Assembly (NCBI RefSeq): GCF_913053745.1
Contig: NZ_CAJXGF010000006.1
Coordinates: forward strand, 1 to 61,084
Origin: an uncultured Nitratireductor sp.
GTDB taxonomy: Bacteria > Pseudomonadota > Alphaproteobacteria > Rhizobiales > Rhizobiaceae
DNA: 61,084 nt
Reading direction: 5' to 3'
The notes beneath the pieces were generated by a model. The model did not search any database and was not told the DNA's origin. It worked only from the letters and a program-made list of their open reading frames with translations. Below are positions 35,163-44,116 of this stretch, piece by piece (positions within the stretch are counted from its first letter, which is position 1; each line of letters opens with the position of its first letter). The translations under genes and the position numbers were made by a program.

Positions 35163-37316
35163 ATGAACAAATCGATCTTCAGGAAGCGTCTTGCCCTTGC
35201 CTCGCTGACAGCATCGGCTCTGACCCTGAGCGCGGGCGCGGCTTTCGCCGATTACACGCTGAACATTCTCCACATGAACGACTGGCACAGCCGCATCGAA
35301 CCGATCAACAAATACGATTCCACCTGCTCGCCGGAAGACGACGAGGCCGGCGAATGCTTCGGCGGCGCAGCCCGTCTTGTCACCGCCGTGGCGGAATCGC
35401 GCGATGCGCTCGAAGGCGAAAACGTTCTGTTGCTCAACGCCGGCGACAATTTCCAAGGCTCGCTCTTTTACACCACCTACAAGGGCGCCGCCGAAGCCGA
35501 GTTCCTGAACCTCATGAAGACCGACGCCATGGTTGTCGGCAACCATGAGTTCGACGACGGCGAAGACGGTCTCGCCACCTTCCTCGACAAGGTCGAATTC
35601 CCCGTGCTTGGCTCCAATGTGAAGGCAAAGGAGGCATCAGCGCTTGGCGACCGGGTTAAGGAGTATCTGCTGCTCGATGTGGGCGGCGAGAACATCGCCA
35701 TCGTCGGCGCTGTGGCCAACGACACGGCAGAGCTTTCCTCGCCGGGCGAAAATGTCTCCATCATCGAGGACGTCGCCGGCATCACCGCAGCCGTGGAAGC
35801 CGCCACCGCCGAGGGTGCGAACAAGGTCATTGCGCTCACCCATGTGGGCTACCCGCGCGACCTTGAAGCCATTGCCAAAATCCCCGGCGTCGACGTGGTC
35901 GTCGGCGGGCACTCCAACACACTTCTGTCGAACACGGTCGAGGGTGCGGAAGGCCCCTACCCGACCATGGTCGACAATCCCGACGGCCATCAGGTGCCCG
36001 TGGTCCAGGCCGCTTCCTACTCCAAATATCTCGGCGAACTGAAAATCACCTTCAATGACGAGGGCGTCGTCACCGCCGCAACCGGCGACGTCAAGCTGAT
36101 CGACGCTTCCGTCGCCAAGGACGAGGCGGTCGTCGCCCGCGTTAAAGAACTGGCCGGTCCCATCGAGGAACTGAAAAACAAGGTGGTCGCCGAAACCGCC
36201 GCGCCCGTGGACGGCAGCCGCGAGACCTGCCGCGCCGGCGAATGCGAGATGGGCAATCTCGTTACGGATGCGATGGTCGCCCGCACCAGCGATCAGGGAG
36301 TTCAATTCGCCATCACCAATGGCGGCGGGCTGCGTGCCTCCATCGATTCCGGCGAAGTCACCATGGGCGAGGTTCTGGGCGTCCTGCCCTTCCAGAACAC
36401 GCTCGCCACTTTCCAACTCAAGGGAGCCGACGTGGTCGCCTCCCTCGAGAGCGGCGTCAGCCAGATCGAGGAAGGGGCCGGCCGCTTCCCCCAGGTTTCC
36501 GGCTTGCGCTACAGCTTCGACCCGTCAGTTGCGCCGGGCGAGGGCCGCATCAAGTCTGTCGAGGTGAAGGATGGCGATGGATGGGCTTCGATCGATCCGG
36601 ATGCAACCTATACAGTTGCCTCCAACAACTTCATGCGCAATGGCGGCGACGGCTACAAACTCTTCGCGGACAAAGCGGAGAACGCCTATGACTACGGGCC
36701 GGGCCTGGAACAGGTCCTGGCCGACTATCTCGCCGATAACAGTCCGTACACGCCCGCCACCGATGGCCGCATCACGGAAGTCGCGGCAAGCGTTGCCGGA
36801 ACGCAGGCCGACGGCGAAGCGGACACACCAGACCTGCCAGAAATGTCGAAGACAATCGCCAACCAAGCCCCAAGCGCGATCGAATCCGCCGAATCCACTG
36901 TTGAAAACGCGGCTGACGAAGCCAAGAGCATGGCCGAAAGCGCGGTCGAAAAGGCTGGCGAAGCGGTCGAGAACATGACCGACAGTGCGAAAGAAATGGC
37001 AAGCGAGGCCACCGAGGAAGCCGATGCCGCCATGAAGGAGATGGCCGAAGGTACCAGCGAAATGGCGGAAAAGGCGAGCGAGGCTGCTGAAGGCGCGGAA
37101 ACAATGGCCGAAGACACCGCCGAGACGGCCGATGAGACCATGACGGAAATTGGTAAGAAAACCCACACGATCGTCCGCGGCGACACGCTGTGGGAGATTG
37201 CCCGCACCTATTATGGCGACCCTGCCAAATGGCGTTCCATCGCCGAGGCCAATCCGGACATCGACGCCAACCGGCTCGACATCGGCATGACGATTGAAGT
37301 ACCGGCTGCCAACTGA
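35163..37316 (+). CDS. Exported 5'-nucleotidase/metallophosphatase with helical linker and C-terminal LysM
   Basis: 717 residues from ATG 35163 (GGGAGAAG upstream). Signal peptide to about residue 29, then a calcineurin-like phosphatase domain: HMNDWHSR, NAGDNFQGS, VGNHEFDDG, LTHVGYPRD and VGGHSNTLL give the two-metal site. The nucleotidase C-terminal domain follows (GEVTMGEVLGVLPFQNTLA, FMRNGGDGYKLFAD). Residues about 545-665 are a charged Ala/Glu/Met-rich helical repeat region (MAESAVEKAGEAVENMTDSA). The last 50 residues form a LysM domain (VRGDTLWEIARTYYGDPAKW) that should tether the enzyme to peptidoglycan. The fusion with a long helical spacer is unusual for the UshA family. It has its own terminator. 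Confidence 0.92.
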   Translation: MNKSIFRKRLALASLTASALTLSAGAAFADYTLNILHMNDWHSRIEPINKYDSTCSPEDDEAGECFGGAARLVTAVAESRDALEGENVLLLNAGDNFQGSLFYTTYKGAAEAEFLNLMKTDAMVVGNHEFDDGEDGLATFLDKVEFPVLGSNVKAKEASALGDRVKEYLLLDVGGENIAIVGAVANDTAELSSPGENVSIIEDVAGITAAVEAATAEGANKVIALTHVGYPRDLEAIAKIPGVDVVVGGHSNTLLSNTVEGAEGPYPTMVDNPDGHQVPVVQAASYSKYLGELKITFNDEGVVTAATGDVKLIDASVAKDEAVVARVKELAGPIEELKNKVVAETAAPVDGSRETCRAGECEMGNLVTDAMVARTSDQGVQFAITNGGGLRASIDSGEVTMGEVLGVLPFQNTLATFQLKGADVVASLESGVSQIEEGAGRFPQVSGLRYSFDPSVAPGEGRIKSVEVKDGDGWASIDPDATYTVASNNFMRNGGDGYKLFADKAENAYDYGPGLEQVLADYLADNSPYTPATDGRITEVAASVAGTQADGEADTPDLPEMSKTIANQAPSAIESAESTVENAADEAKSMAESAVEKAGEAVENMTDSAKEMASEATEEADAAMKEMAEGTSEMAEKASEAAEGAETMAEDTAETADETMTEIGKKTHTIVRGDTLWEIARTYYGDPAKWRSIAEANPDIDANRLDIGMTIEVPAAN

Positions 37317-37332
37317 GCCTTCGCCATTCCCG

Positions 37333-37358
37333 AAGCCCCGCCGGTGGCGGGGCTTTTT
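37333..37358 (+). terminator. Terminator after the 5'-nucleotidase gene
   Basis: AGCCCCGCC-GGT-GGCGGGGCT followed by five T's, 17 bp after the stop. Confidence 0.85.
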
Positions 37359-37441
37359 CTATAAACGCAGATACCTGCTTATGGGTGTCGTCTGGCGCCT
37401 GCCCAAGCGGCACGAACGAACCCGAGACCAAGATCCCGGGC

Positions 37442-37861
37442 TCAGGCTTGCCAGGCCCGATTAAGGCTTTTCGTCAAACCTGTGAGCTGCAAGACACCAA
37501 ATGTGATTTCAGGCACGAGGAAAAACCAGATCAACGGCGTTGCGCCCGAGAACAAGGCAACGATCATCCATGTGGAGAACGCCAGCCGCGCGATGCCGTC
37601 ATGAATACCCAGACGAGGATCGTCCGAAACAAGGCGGACGATCGACCAGATGACGACAACGGTTCCGAAAAAATTCGCGAAGAGCACCGCATAAACGCCG
37701 AGCACTGGAAGTTCGCCAAAGCCGAGTTCGCGGTGCAACGAACTCATTGCATACTCCCAGACAAGCGTTAGCGTCACAGGCGTGGCAAACGGCCAGCTAA
37801 CCAGAAGGTCATAGAGCGCCGAGATGCGAAATATTCGCTTATATATCTGATTTGAAATCAT
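37442..37861 (-). CDS. Four-helix membrane protein, likely MerR-regulated
   Basis: 139 residues with three to four hydrophobic segments (near residues 28, 52-75, 92-108 and 110-128; for example VYAVLFANFFGTVVVIWSIV). No family recognised. It is divergent from a MerR-type regulator, with an elongated 20-bp spacer promoter overlapping a perfect dyad (37890-37921) pointing at this gene, so it is the likely regulated target. The ATG at 37861 follows GGAAAGGGA. A transport, sensing or membrane-repair role is possible, but nothing in the sequence decides. Confidence 0.8.
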   Translation of the reverse strand: MISNQIYKRIFRISALYDLLVSWPFATPVTLTLVWEYAMSSLHRELGFGELPVLGVYAVLFANFFGTVVVIWSIVRLVSDDPRLGIHDGIARLAFSTWMIVALFSGATPLIWFFLVPEITFGVLQLTGLTKSLNRAWQA

Positions 37862-37889
37862 TTATTTCCCTTTCCATTGCGTCGGAAAG

Positions 37890-37921
37890 GTTCTAAACCT
37901 TGGAGCATAGTCCAAGGTCAA
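37890..37921 (-). promoter_or_regulatory. MerR-type promoter with dyad in a 20-bp spacer
   Basis: On the minus strand TTGACC (37916-37921) and TAGAAC (37890-37895) are separated by 20 bp instead of 17. The spacer holds a perfect 8-bp dyad ACCTTGGA-GCATAG-TCCAAGGT (37897-37918). This is the layout through which MerR proteins twist and activate promoters. The start site would lie near 37883, 20 bases before the membrane-protein start. Confidence 0.7.
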
Positions 37922-37931
37922 GGAGAAGATG

Positions 37932-38291
37932 ATGAGAATTGGCGAATTGGCCGAACGGACCGACGTCAGCACCGATACGCTGCGCTTCTACGAAAAACGC
38001 GGCCTCATTCGTTCCGAACGTCGCGATAACGGATACAGGGATTTCGATGCCGATGCCGTTCGAATTGTCGAACTGGTCCGTCTTGGGCAGCGTTTGGGTT
38101 TCAATCTGCGCGAGATTAAAGACGTGACCGCCGCCCTTTCGGCAAACACCATGAATGCTGAGGACACGTCACGACTTCTGCGGCAGAAGCTTATGGAGAC
38201 CGAAGAGCGGGTTTCCGAACTCAAGAAACTGCAAAGCCTCTTAACCGAGGCGCTTGAACAGGCCTGCCCGCTGAAAACCCGGCAAACTTGA
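37932..38291 (+). CDS. MerR-family transcriptional regulator
   Basis: 119 residues from ATG 37932, best spaced to AGGAGAAG; an ATG at 37929 is also possible. The N-terminal winged HTH is IGELAERTDVSTDTLRFYEKRGL with the following RRDNGYRDFDADAVRIVELV, and a C-terminal dimerisation helix (EETEERVSELKKLQSLLTEAL-type heptads) ends in QACPLKT. Only one cysteine is near the C-terminus, so metal sensing of the CueR/MerR type is not clearly supported. It is transcribed divergently from the membrane protein. Confidence 0.9.
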   Translation: MRIGELAERTDVSTDTLRFYEKRGLIRSERRDNGYRDFDADAVRIVELVRLGQRLGFNLREIKDVTAALSANTMNAEDTSRLLRQKLMETEERVSELKKLQSLLTEALEQACPLKTRQT

Positions 38292-38317
38292 CCCCCTGCA
38301 ACGCAGCAAACCGGCAA

Positions 38318-38346
38318 GTGCTCCGCCCTCGAGCACGGCATTTTTT
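38318..38346 (+). terminator. Terminator after the merR-like gene
   Basis: GTGCTC-CGCCCTC-GAGCAC, then GGCATTTTTT. Short stem, good T-run. Confidence 0.55.
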
Positions 38347-38419
38347 ACCCTGCGGCCACACGCTGCATTGAAAACCCGTCCGACATCGCTAGCTTCCCCT
38401 GCATGATCGGAGCCAAAGC

Positions 38420-39484
38420 ATGAATCTCCCCACCAAAATCGACCGCACCGCTGCAAAGGCTATCGGCCCGCTGCCTGCAGATCACCCACCTGTCCGCATT
38501 GGCAAGGTAGGCGTTCTTCTCGTCAATCTCGGAACGCCCGACGGCACCGATTACGCGCCCATGCGGCGCTATCTGAGGGAATTTCTTTCCGACCCGCGTG
38601 TCATCGAATGGCCCAGGGCGATCTGGTATCCGATCCTTTACGGAATCGTTCTGAACACCCGGCCGAAGAAATCAGGCGCCGCCTATGCGGAAATCTGGAA
38701 TCATGAACACAATGAATCGCCGTTGCGCACCTTCACCCGTGCCCAGGGCGAAAAGCTGGCCGAAGCGCTTAGCGAACACGATCATGTCATTGTTGACTGG
38801 GCGATGCGTTACGGTCGCCCCTCCATAGAGACGGTCACGAACAGCCTCATGGAACGCGGCTGCGACCGTATCGTCATGTTTCCGCTCTACCCGCAATATT
38901 CCGCGACCACCACGGCGACCGTGAACGACAAGTTTTTTGAAGCGCTCATGAAGATGCGCTTCCAGCCGGCGATCCGCACCGTGCCATCCTATCAGGACGA
39001 ACCGGCATACATCGAAGCGCTCGCCCGCTCCATCGAAACGCATCTGGCGAAGCTCGACTTCGAGCCGGAGGTCGTCATCGCGTCCTATCACGGTATTCCC
39101 CAGAGCTATTTCAAACGCGGCGACCCCTATCATTGCCATTGCCAGAAAACCTCGCGCCTGTTGCGGGAACGCCTAGGCTGGAAGGAAAACAGACTCATCA
39201 CATGCTTTCAGTCGCGCTTCGGCCCCGAAGAGTGGCTTCAGCCTTACACCGACAAGACGGTCGAAAAACTGGCCAGGGACGGCGTCAAATCCATTGCCGT
39301 CTTCAATCCGGGCTTCGTCTCCGACTGCCTGGAAACGCTTGAGGAAATCGCCGGTGAGGCCAAGGAAATCTTTCAGGAGGCCGGCGGCGAGAAGTTTACG
39401 CACATTCCCTGCCTCAACGACACGGAAGAAGGCATGGCCGTTATCGAGACGCTGGTGCGGCGCGAACTTTCGGGCTGGGTGTAA
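38420..39484 (+). CDS. hemH: Ferrochelatase
   Basis: 354 residues of full family length. It inserts iron into protoporphyrin IX, the last step of heme synthesis, on the inner membrane face. The motifs are VGVLLVNLGTPDG, YRPSIET, VMFPLYPQYSATTTATV, YHGIPQSYFKRGDPYHCHCQKTSRLLRERLG with the H-G-I-P active-site histidine, and FNPGFVSDCLETLEEIAGEAKEIF with the conserved glutamates. ATG 38420 is preceded by GGAGCC. It is the only heme gene here. Confidence 0.97.
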   Translation: MNLPTKIDRTAAKAIGPLPADHPPVRIGKVGVLLVNLGTPDGTDYAPMRRYLREFLSDPRVIEWPRAIWYPILYGIVLNTRPKKSGAAYAEIWNHEHNESPLRTFTRAQGEKLAEALSEHDHVIVDWAMRYGRPSIETVTNSLMERGCDRIVMFPLYPQYSATTTATVNDKFFEALMKMRFQPAIRTVPSYQDEPAYIEALARSIETHLAKLDFEPEVVIASYHGIPQSYFKRGDPYHCHCQKTSRLLRERLGWKENRLITCFQSRFGPEEWLQPYTDKTVEKLARDGVKSIAVFNPGFVSDCLETLEEIAGEAKEIFQEAGGEKFTHIPCLNDTEEGMAVIETLVRRELSGWV

Positions 39485-39736
39485 GCTCCACGCCGCCATG
39501 GGCGTGTCATATTTGGCGAAGCATATGCATCGCGTTACAACCGTTTGTGGAAATCACGCATCACGCTGGCAGACACCATGTTTATGCGTGTGCCGTGGGT
39601 TGCCGTTCTTTCCACGCGACGTCACAACGTATTGGAGCATCGTGCGGAAACTGAAAGCACCCGACGTCGCGCAAATGCTCTAAAGTGTCGACCACATGCG
39701 TTTCAAGCCCCACCGGGGCGGTCTTAGGAGCCGAAC

Positions 39737-40696
39737 ATGCCTTTCTCCGGTTTTGACATCATCATCCCCGTTCTGGTGGTCCTTGTCCTGCTGTTGCTCT
39801 TTGCCGGCATCAAGACGGTGCCGCAGGGATTCAACTTCACAGTCGAGCGGTTCGGCCGCTACACACGCACGCTCACACCGGGACTTAATCTGATCATTCC
39901 CTTCATCGACCGCATCGGCGCCAAGATGAATATGATGGAACAGGTCCTCGACGTGCCGACCCAGGAGGTCATCACACGTGACAATGCCATCGTTGCCGTG
40001 GATGGCGTCGCGTTCTACCAGGTGCTGACCGCCGCCGAGGCCGCCTATCAGGTTTCTGGTCTGGAGAACGCAATTCTGAACCTGACCATGACGAATATTC
40101 GCTCCGTCATGGGCTCCATGGATCTCGACGAGCTTCTGTCCAACCGGGACACGATCAACGAGAAGCTCCTGCGTATTGTCGACGATGCCGCCAGCCCTTG
40201 GGGCATCAAGATGACCCGCGTCGAGATCAAGGACATCAATCCGCCGGCCAATCTGGTGGAATCGATGGCGCGCCAGATGATGGCCGAGCGTAACAAACGT
40301 GCGCAAATTCTAGAGGCCGAGGGTCTCAAGCAGGCCGAGATTCTGGAGGCCGAAGGCCGCCGCGAAGCCGCGTTCCGCGATGCCGAAGCGCGCGAACGCG
40401 CTGCCGAGGCGGAAGCCCGCGCAACCCAGGTCGTGTCGGAGGCCATCGCCGCCGGCGATGTTCAGGCCGTCAACTATTTCGTGGCGCAGAAATACACCGA
40501 AGCACTGGCCACCATCGGTTCTTCCAGCAACAACAAGATCGTCCTCATGCCCTTCGAGGCGTCTTCGCTGATCGGTTCGCTGGGTGGCATCGGTTCCATT
40601 GCGCGGGACGTTTTCGGCGAAACCGGCAAATCCTCGGCGCAGACGAAACGCGCCTCGTCTGCTCGTCCGCCACGCACGCGTCCAGCGCAGGAGTAA
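39737..40696 (+). CDS. SPFH/Band-7 protein (QmcA/stomatin type)
   Basis: 319 residues. N-terminal membrane helix ([20 protein letters not shown]), then the SPFH domain ([57 protein letters not shown]), a helical A/E-rich coiled coil ([29 protein letters not shown]) and a short basic tail. It forms ring-like membrane microdomain scaffolds. It is followed 6 bp later by an NfeD-family gene, the usual operon partner. Confidence 0.94.
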   Translation: MPFSGFDIIIPVLVVLVLLLLFAGIKTVPQGFNFTVERFGRYTRTLTPGLNLIIPFIDRIGAKMNMMEQVLDVPTQEVITRDNAIVAVDGVAFYQVLTAAEAAYQVSGLENAILNLTMTNIRSVMGSMDLDELLSNRDTINEKLLRIVDDAASPWGIKMTRVEIKDINPPANLVESMARQMMAERNKRAQILEAEGLKQAEILEAEGRREAAFRDAEARERAAEAEARATQVVSEAIAAGDVQAVNYFVAQKYTEALATIGSSSNNKIVLMPFEASSLIGSLGGIGSIARDVFGETGKSSAQTKRASSARPPRTRPAQE

Positions 40697-40702
40697 AGCG
40701 CC

Positions 40703-41164
40703 ATGATCGAGCATGTCGTCGCAGAACTCGGCCCATGGAACTGGATGCTGCTCGGATTCGTACTGCTTGCAGCGGAAATCCTGGCGCCCGGTGTGTTCCT
40801 GTTGTGGATCGGCATCGCAGCGATCCTCACCGGTGCGCTCTCATTGCAATTATGGGACATGGCTGCCTGGACCTGGCAGGTTCAGGTTCTGGTCTTCCTG
40901 GCCCTTTCGCTGATCTCCGCCTATGCAGGCAAGCGCCTCATGGATTCACGCCGCAACGAGGAGACGGACCAGCCGTTCCTCAACCGACGGACGGAGCAGT
41001 TGGTTGGCCGCACGGCAACGCTGGAGGAAGCCATCGAGAACGGTTTCGGCCGTATTCGTCTAGACGATACGCTGTGGCGTGTCGCCGGACCGGAGCTGCC
41101 AACCGGCACACGCGTCCGTGTGGCGTCGGTGGACGCGGGGACGTTGCGCGTCGAAGCGATATGA
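40703..41164 (+). CDS. NfeD family membrane protein
   Basis: 153 residues with two or three N-terminal membrane segments (WMLLGFVLLAAEILAPGVFLLWIGIAAIL) and a C-terminal OB-fold (VGRTATLEEAIENGFGRIRLDDTLWRVAGPELPTGTRVRVASVD). This is the short NfeD class that pairs with SPFH proteins to set up membrane microdomains. The gene is translationally close (6 bp) to the Band-7 gene and convergent with kdsD. Confidence 0.94.
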   Translation: MIEHVVAELGPWNWMLLGFVLLAAEILAPGVFLLWIGIAAILTGALSLQLWDMAAWTWQVQVLVFLALSLISAYAGKRLMDSRRNEETDQPFLNRRTEQLVGRTATLEEAIENGFGRIRLDDTLWRVAGPELPTGTRVRVASVDAGTLRVEAI

Positions 41165-41230
41165 AATGCCATTTCCCGAGGAATGAAGGTCCCTGGAACG
41201 GATATCCGGGCACACTTGACCCGTCAGGTT

Positions 41231-42226
41231 TCAGGCCGCGCCGATCCGCAACAGATCGTGCAGATGCACCACCCCGCAGGGCTTGCCATTCTCCACCACC
41301 ATCAGCGTGGTAATGGACGAGGAATTGACGATCTGCAGCGCGCTTTCCGCCAGCGTTTCCGGCGCGATCGTCTTGGGATCGCGCGTCATAACCTGATCCA
41401 CCGTGAGGGCCAGAAGCTCACTGTCGATATGGCGCCGCAGATCGCCGTCGGTAATGATGCCAATCAGAGCGCCGGCGGCATCGGTAATGCCGACGCAGCC
41501 GAAGCCCTTCTGCGTCATCTCCAGAATGGCTTCGCGCATCAGCGCGCCACTTCTGGCAAGCGGCAATTCGCCGCCGGAATGCATGATCTGCCGTACCTGG
41601 GTGAGCTTCGCACCGAGTTGGCCGCCGGGATGGAAGGTGCGGAAATGATCTGCCGTGAAGCCCCTTGCCTCGAGCAACGCCACCGCCAGCGCATCGCCGA
41701 TCACCAATTGCAAAACCGTCGATGTGGTGGGCGCCAGGCCGTGCGGACACGCTTCCGGGGCGCGTGGCAGACCGAGCACGATCGAAGCCTCCTTCGCGAG
41801 CGCTGACGATTTGCCGGCGGTGATCGCGATGATCGGGATGGCGAAACGTCTGGCATAGGCAACGATGCCATGCAGTTCCGTCGTCTCCCCAGACCATGAC
41901 ATGGCTAGGATCAGATCGTCGTCGCCAATCATACCGAGATCGCCGTGATTGGCCTCGGCGGGGTGCACGAAAAAGGCAGGGGTTCCCGTCGAAGCGAGCG
42001 TCGCGGCAATCTTCGATCCGATATGACCGCTCTTGCCGACACCTGTCACAATCAGGCGCCCCTTGATGCCGGCGATAACCCGCACCGCTTCCGCGAAGGG
42101 ATCGGCCAGGCCGTTATCAAGTGCTTCGGCAAGTTCCTTCAGGCCTGCGCGTTCCGTTTCAAGCGTGCGAACGGCCGAAGCGACAACGCTTTTCCGGTCG
42201 ATGGTCATGGAAGAGTCTTTCAGCAT
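41231..42226 (-). CDS. kdsD: D-arabinose 5-phosphate isomerase (KdsD/KpsF)
   Basis: 331 residues from ATG 42226. SIS domain (GKGRLIVTGVGKSGHIGSKIAATLASTGTPAFFVHPAEA; shown by VTGVGKSGHIG and the HGDLGMI and SWSGETTEL motifs) followed by two CBS domains (VRQIMHSGGELPLAR, and VDQVMTRDPKTIAPE). The enzyme makes arabinose 5-phosphate from ribulose 5-phosphate for Kdo and so lipopolysaccharide. The longer frame adds 30 residues without family match. It is convergent with nfeD. Confidence 0.94.
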   Translation of the reverse strand: MLKDSSMTIDRKSVVASAVRTLETERAGLKELAEALDNGLADPFAEAVRVIAGIKGRLIVTGVGKSGHIGSKIAATLASTGTPAFFVHPAEANHGDLGMIGDDDLILAMSWSGETTELHGIVAYARRFAIPIIAITAGKSSALAKEASIVLGLPRAPEACPHGLAPTTSTVLQLVIGDALAVALLEARGFTADHFRTFHPGGQLGAKLTQVRQIMHSGGELPLARSGALMREAILEMTQKGFGCVGITDAAGALIGIITDGDLRRHIDSELLALTVDQVMTRDPKTIAPETLAESALQIVNSSSITTLMVVENGKPCGVVHLHDLLRIGAA

Positions 42227-42418
42227 GGCAATGCCCTTACCGCCTCGGTGGCCGGCTGTCCATTCAGTTTGTCCCCGCCGACGCACCCACTTTGTCCTTT
42301 CCCGGGCCTCGGCCATTACCGGACAGATGTATCACTTGACCGCTCAACCTTCCGTTAACCACGGCACTTTACACTTCGGTAAGCATAATCATGACGCGTC
42401 GCTATAGTCTGGATCTGT

Positions 42419-44023
42419 ATGTCTCGTCCCGGTGTCAGAGTGGGTTCCCGTATATGCGGCTGGCACAGGTCCACTGCGCTGGGCCTGTGTCTGTCCGCAT
42501 TCGCGTGCAGCGTCGCCGCGACACAGGAAATCGACGGCTTGCGGGGTCTCGTCTCGGAAACGGACATCACGTCGGCCATAAGGAGCGATGCTGAGACCGG
42601 CCTCCCCCCGCAGCGCTACGAACCGGCGACGCCAAGAGCTGCAGAACCGGAAGAGGTCGAAAACGAACGTGCCGTCCGCGTGCCTTCGACCGCTGTCGCG
42701 CGAGAACGCGCACGCTCGGAAAGCGACAATCAAGACCAGCCGACAGAACCCGCTCCCGATGGAACAGTCACGGGCGGCATTCCGGAAGACGATCTTGAAG
42801 AAGATGCGACCGCCTTCGAACGGATCGAACGGGCCGAAGCCCTCAATCCGCGCACTGGAGCGATCGAGAACGACTTTCAGGCCTCCGAGGACAATCCGTA
42901 TGCTCCCCTGGGTTTGCGGTTCGGCACATTCACCGTCACGCCTACACTCGAGCAAGGGCTGAGCTGGACTTCGAACGCCGATTCGAGCCCCGGCGGAAGC
43001 GAGGCGATGCTTTCCGAAACCACGCTCAGGCTTGCTGCGGTTTCAGATTGGGCCCGACACGCAGCGACAATGGATGCTTACGGGATCTATCGCAGATCCG
43101 TTTCAGGCGATGAGGTATCGGAACTGGAGGGGGGTATCGACAGCACGCTGCGCTTCGATCTCGCGCACGACTATACGGCGCTCGCCAGTCTCGGCTATTC
43201 GATCCGGCCTGAATCGGCGTCTTCACCGGTCATCATCGCCGGTGTCGAGGATCGTCCGCTGCGCCATACTCTTGATGGCAGCCTCGGTCTGTCGAAGAAC
43301 CTGGGTAAGCTGCGTCTCAGCGCTACCGGATCGGTGTCGCGTCAGCAATACGGCGATGCGACGCTCGTCGACGGTAGCACATTGTCCCAGGATGAGCGCA
43401 ACGCCACACTGGCCACGCTGCGTCTGCGCACGGGTTACGCCGTTTCGCCCGCTCTCACTCCGTTCATAGAAGGAGAAATCGGCCGCCGTTTGTACGATGA
43501 GAAACAGGACAGCGCTGGGTATGAGCGCTCCGCGACGCGGATTGCCGCACGCGCCGGCGTAATGGTCGACATCGAGGAAAAACTGTCGGGCGAAGCCGCG
43601 ATCGGCTGGATCGCCGAGGATATCGACGACGAACGCCTCGACACGGTTTCGGGCCTCGCGCTCGCCGCCACGCTCAACTGGTCGCCGCAACGCGGCACCA
43701 ATGTGCGCCTCGACGGCTCGACAACGATAGAAGGCACCACGGATGCAGGCAGCAGCGGCTCGATTCTCTATGCCGGCACCTTGAGGCTCGAGCGGCAGAT
43801 CCGCGCCAACCTGACGGCCGAGGCCGCGGCCGGACTTTCCTGGCGCGACTATATGAGCGGCGAGCACGATCTGACAATGAACGGCGAAGCGGGCATGACC
43901 TGGTGGCTCAACCGCACTCTCGGTTTGACCGGCCGTGCGCGCTACGAGAAACGCACGAGCAGCCTACCCGATCGCGACTACGATGCCACGAGTGTATTTC
44001 TGGGCATCAGAATGCAGCGATAA
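42419..44023 (+). CDS. Outer-membrane beta-barrel protein (putative porin-2 type)
   Basis: 534 residues. N-terminal basic signal-like segment, then a long acidic, low-complexity linker (residues 40-150, rich in E, P, A), then a region of alternating amphipathic strands ending in ATSVFLGIRMQR, with terminal aromatic/Arg residues typical of barrels. This matches the putative beta-barrel porin 2 group seen in rhizobia. It could be a surface-polysaccharide or transport barrel. A bidirectional terminator separates it from galU. Confidence 0.85.
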   Translation: MSRPGVRVGSRICGWHRSTALGLCLSAFACSVAATQEIDGLRGLVSETDITSAIRSDAETGLPPQRYEPATPRAAEPEEVENERAVRVPSTAVARERARSESDNQDQPTEPAPDGTVTGGIPEDDLEEDATAFERIERAEALNPRTGAIENDFQASEDNPYAPLGLRFGTFTVTPTLEQGLSWTSNADSSPGGSEAMLSETTLRLAAVSDWARHAATMDAYGIYRRSVSGDEVSELEGGIDSTLRFDLAHDYTALASLGYSIRPESASSPVIIAGVEDRPLRHTLDGSLGLSKNLGKLRLSATGSVSRQQYGDATLVDGSTLSQDERNATLATLRLRTGYAVSPALTPFIEGEIGRRLYDEKQDSAGYERSATRIAARAGVMVDIEEKLSGEAAIGWIAEDIDDERLDTVSGLALAATLNWSPQRGTNVRLDGSTTIEGTTDAGSSGSILYAGTLRLERQIRANLTAEAAAGLSWRDYMSGEHDLTMNGEAGMTWWLNRTLGLTGRARYEKRTSSLPDRDYDATSVFLGIRMQR

Positions 44024-44070
44024 GCCGATTTTTTCCGGAATCTACGCGCAGAAATCTTAGATTCTGAGAA

Positions 44071-44106
44071 AAACAGCGCCATTCCCACATGAATGGCGCC
44101 GTTTTT
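44071..44106. terminator. Bidirectional terminator between barrel gene and galU
   Basis: GCGCCATTC-CCACAT-GAATGGCGC, with A's before and GTTTTT after, serving the convergent genes. Confidence 0.8.
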
Positions 44107-44116
44107 CCGTTTTCTG

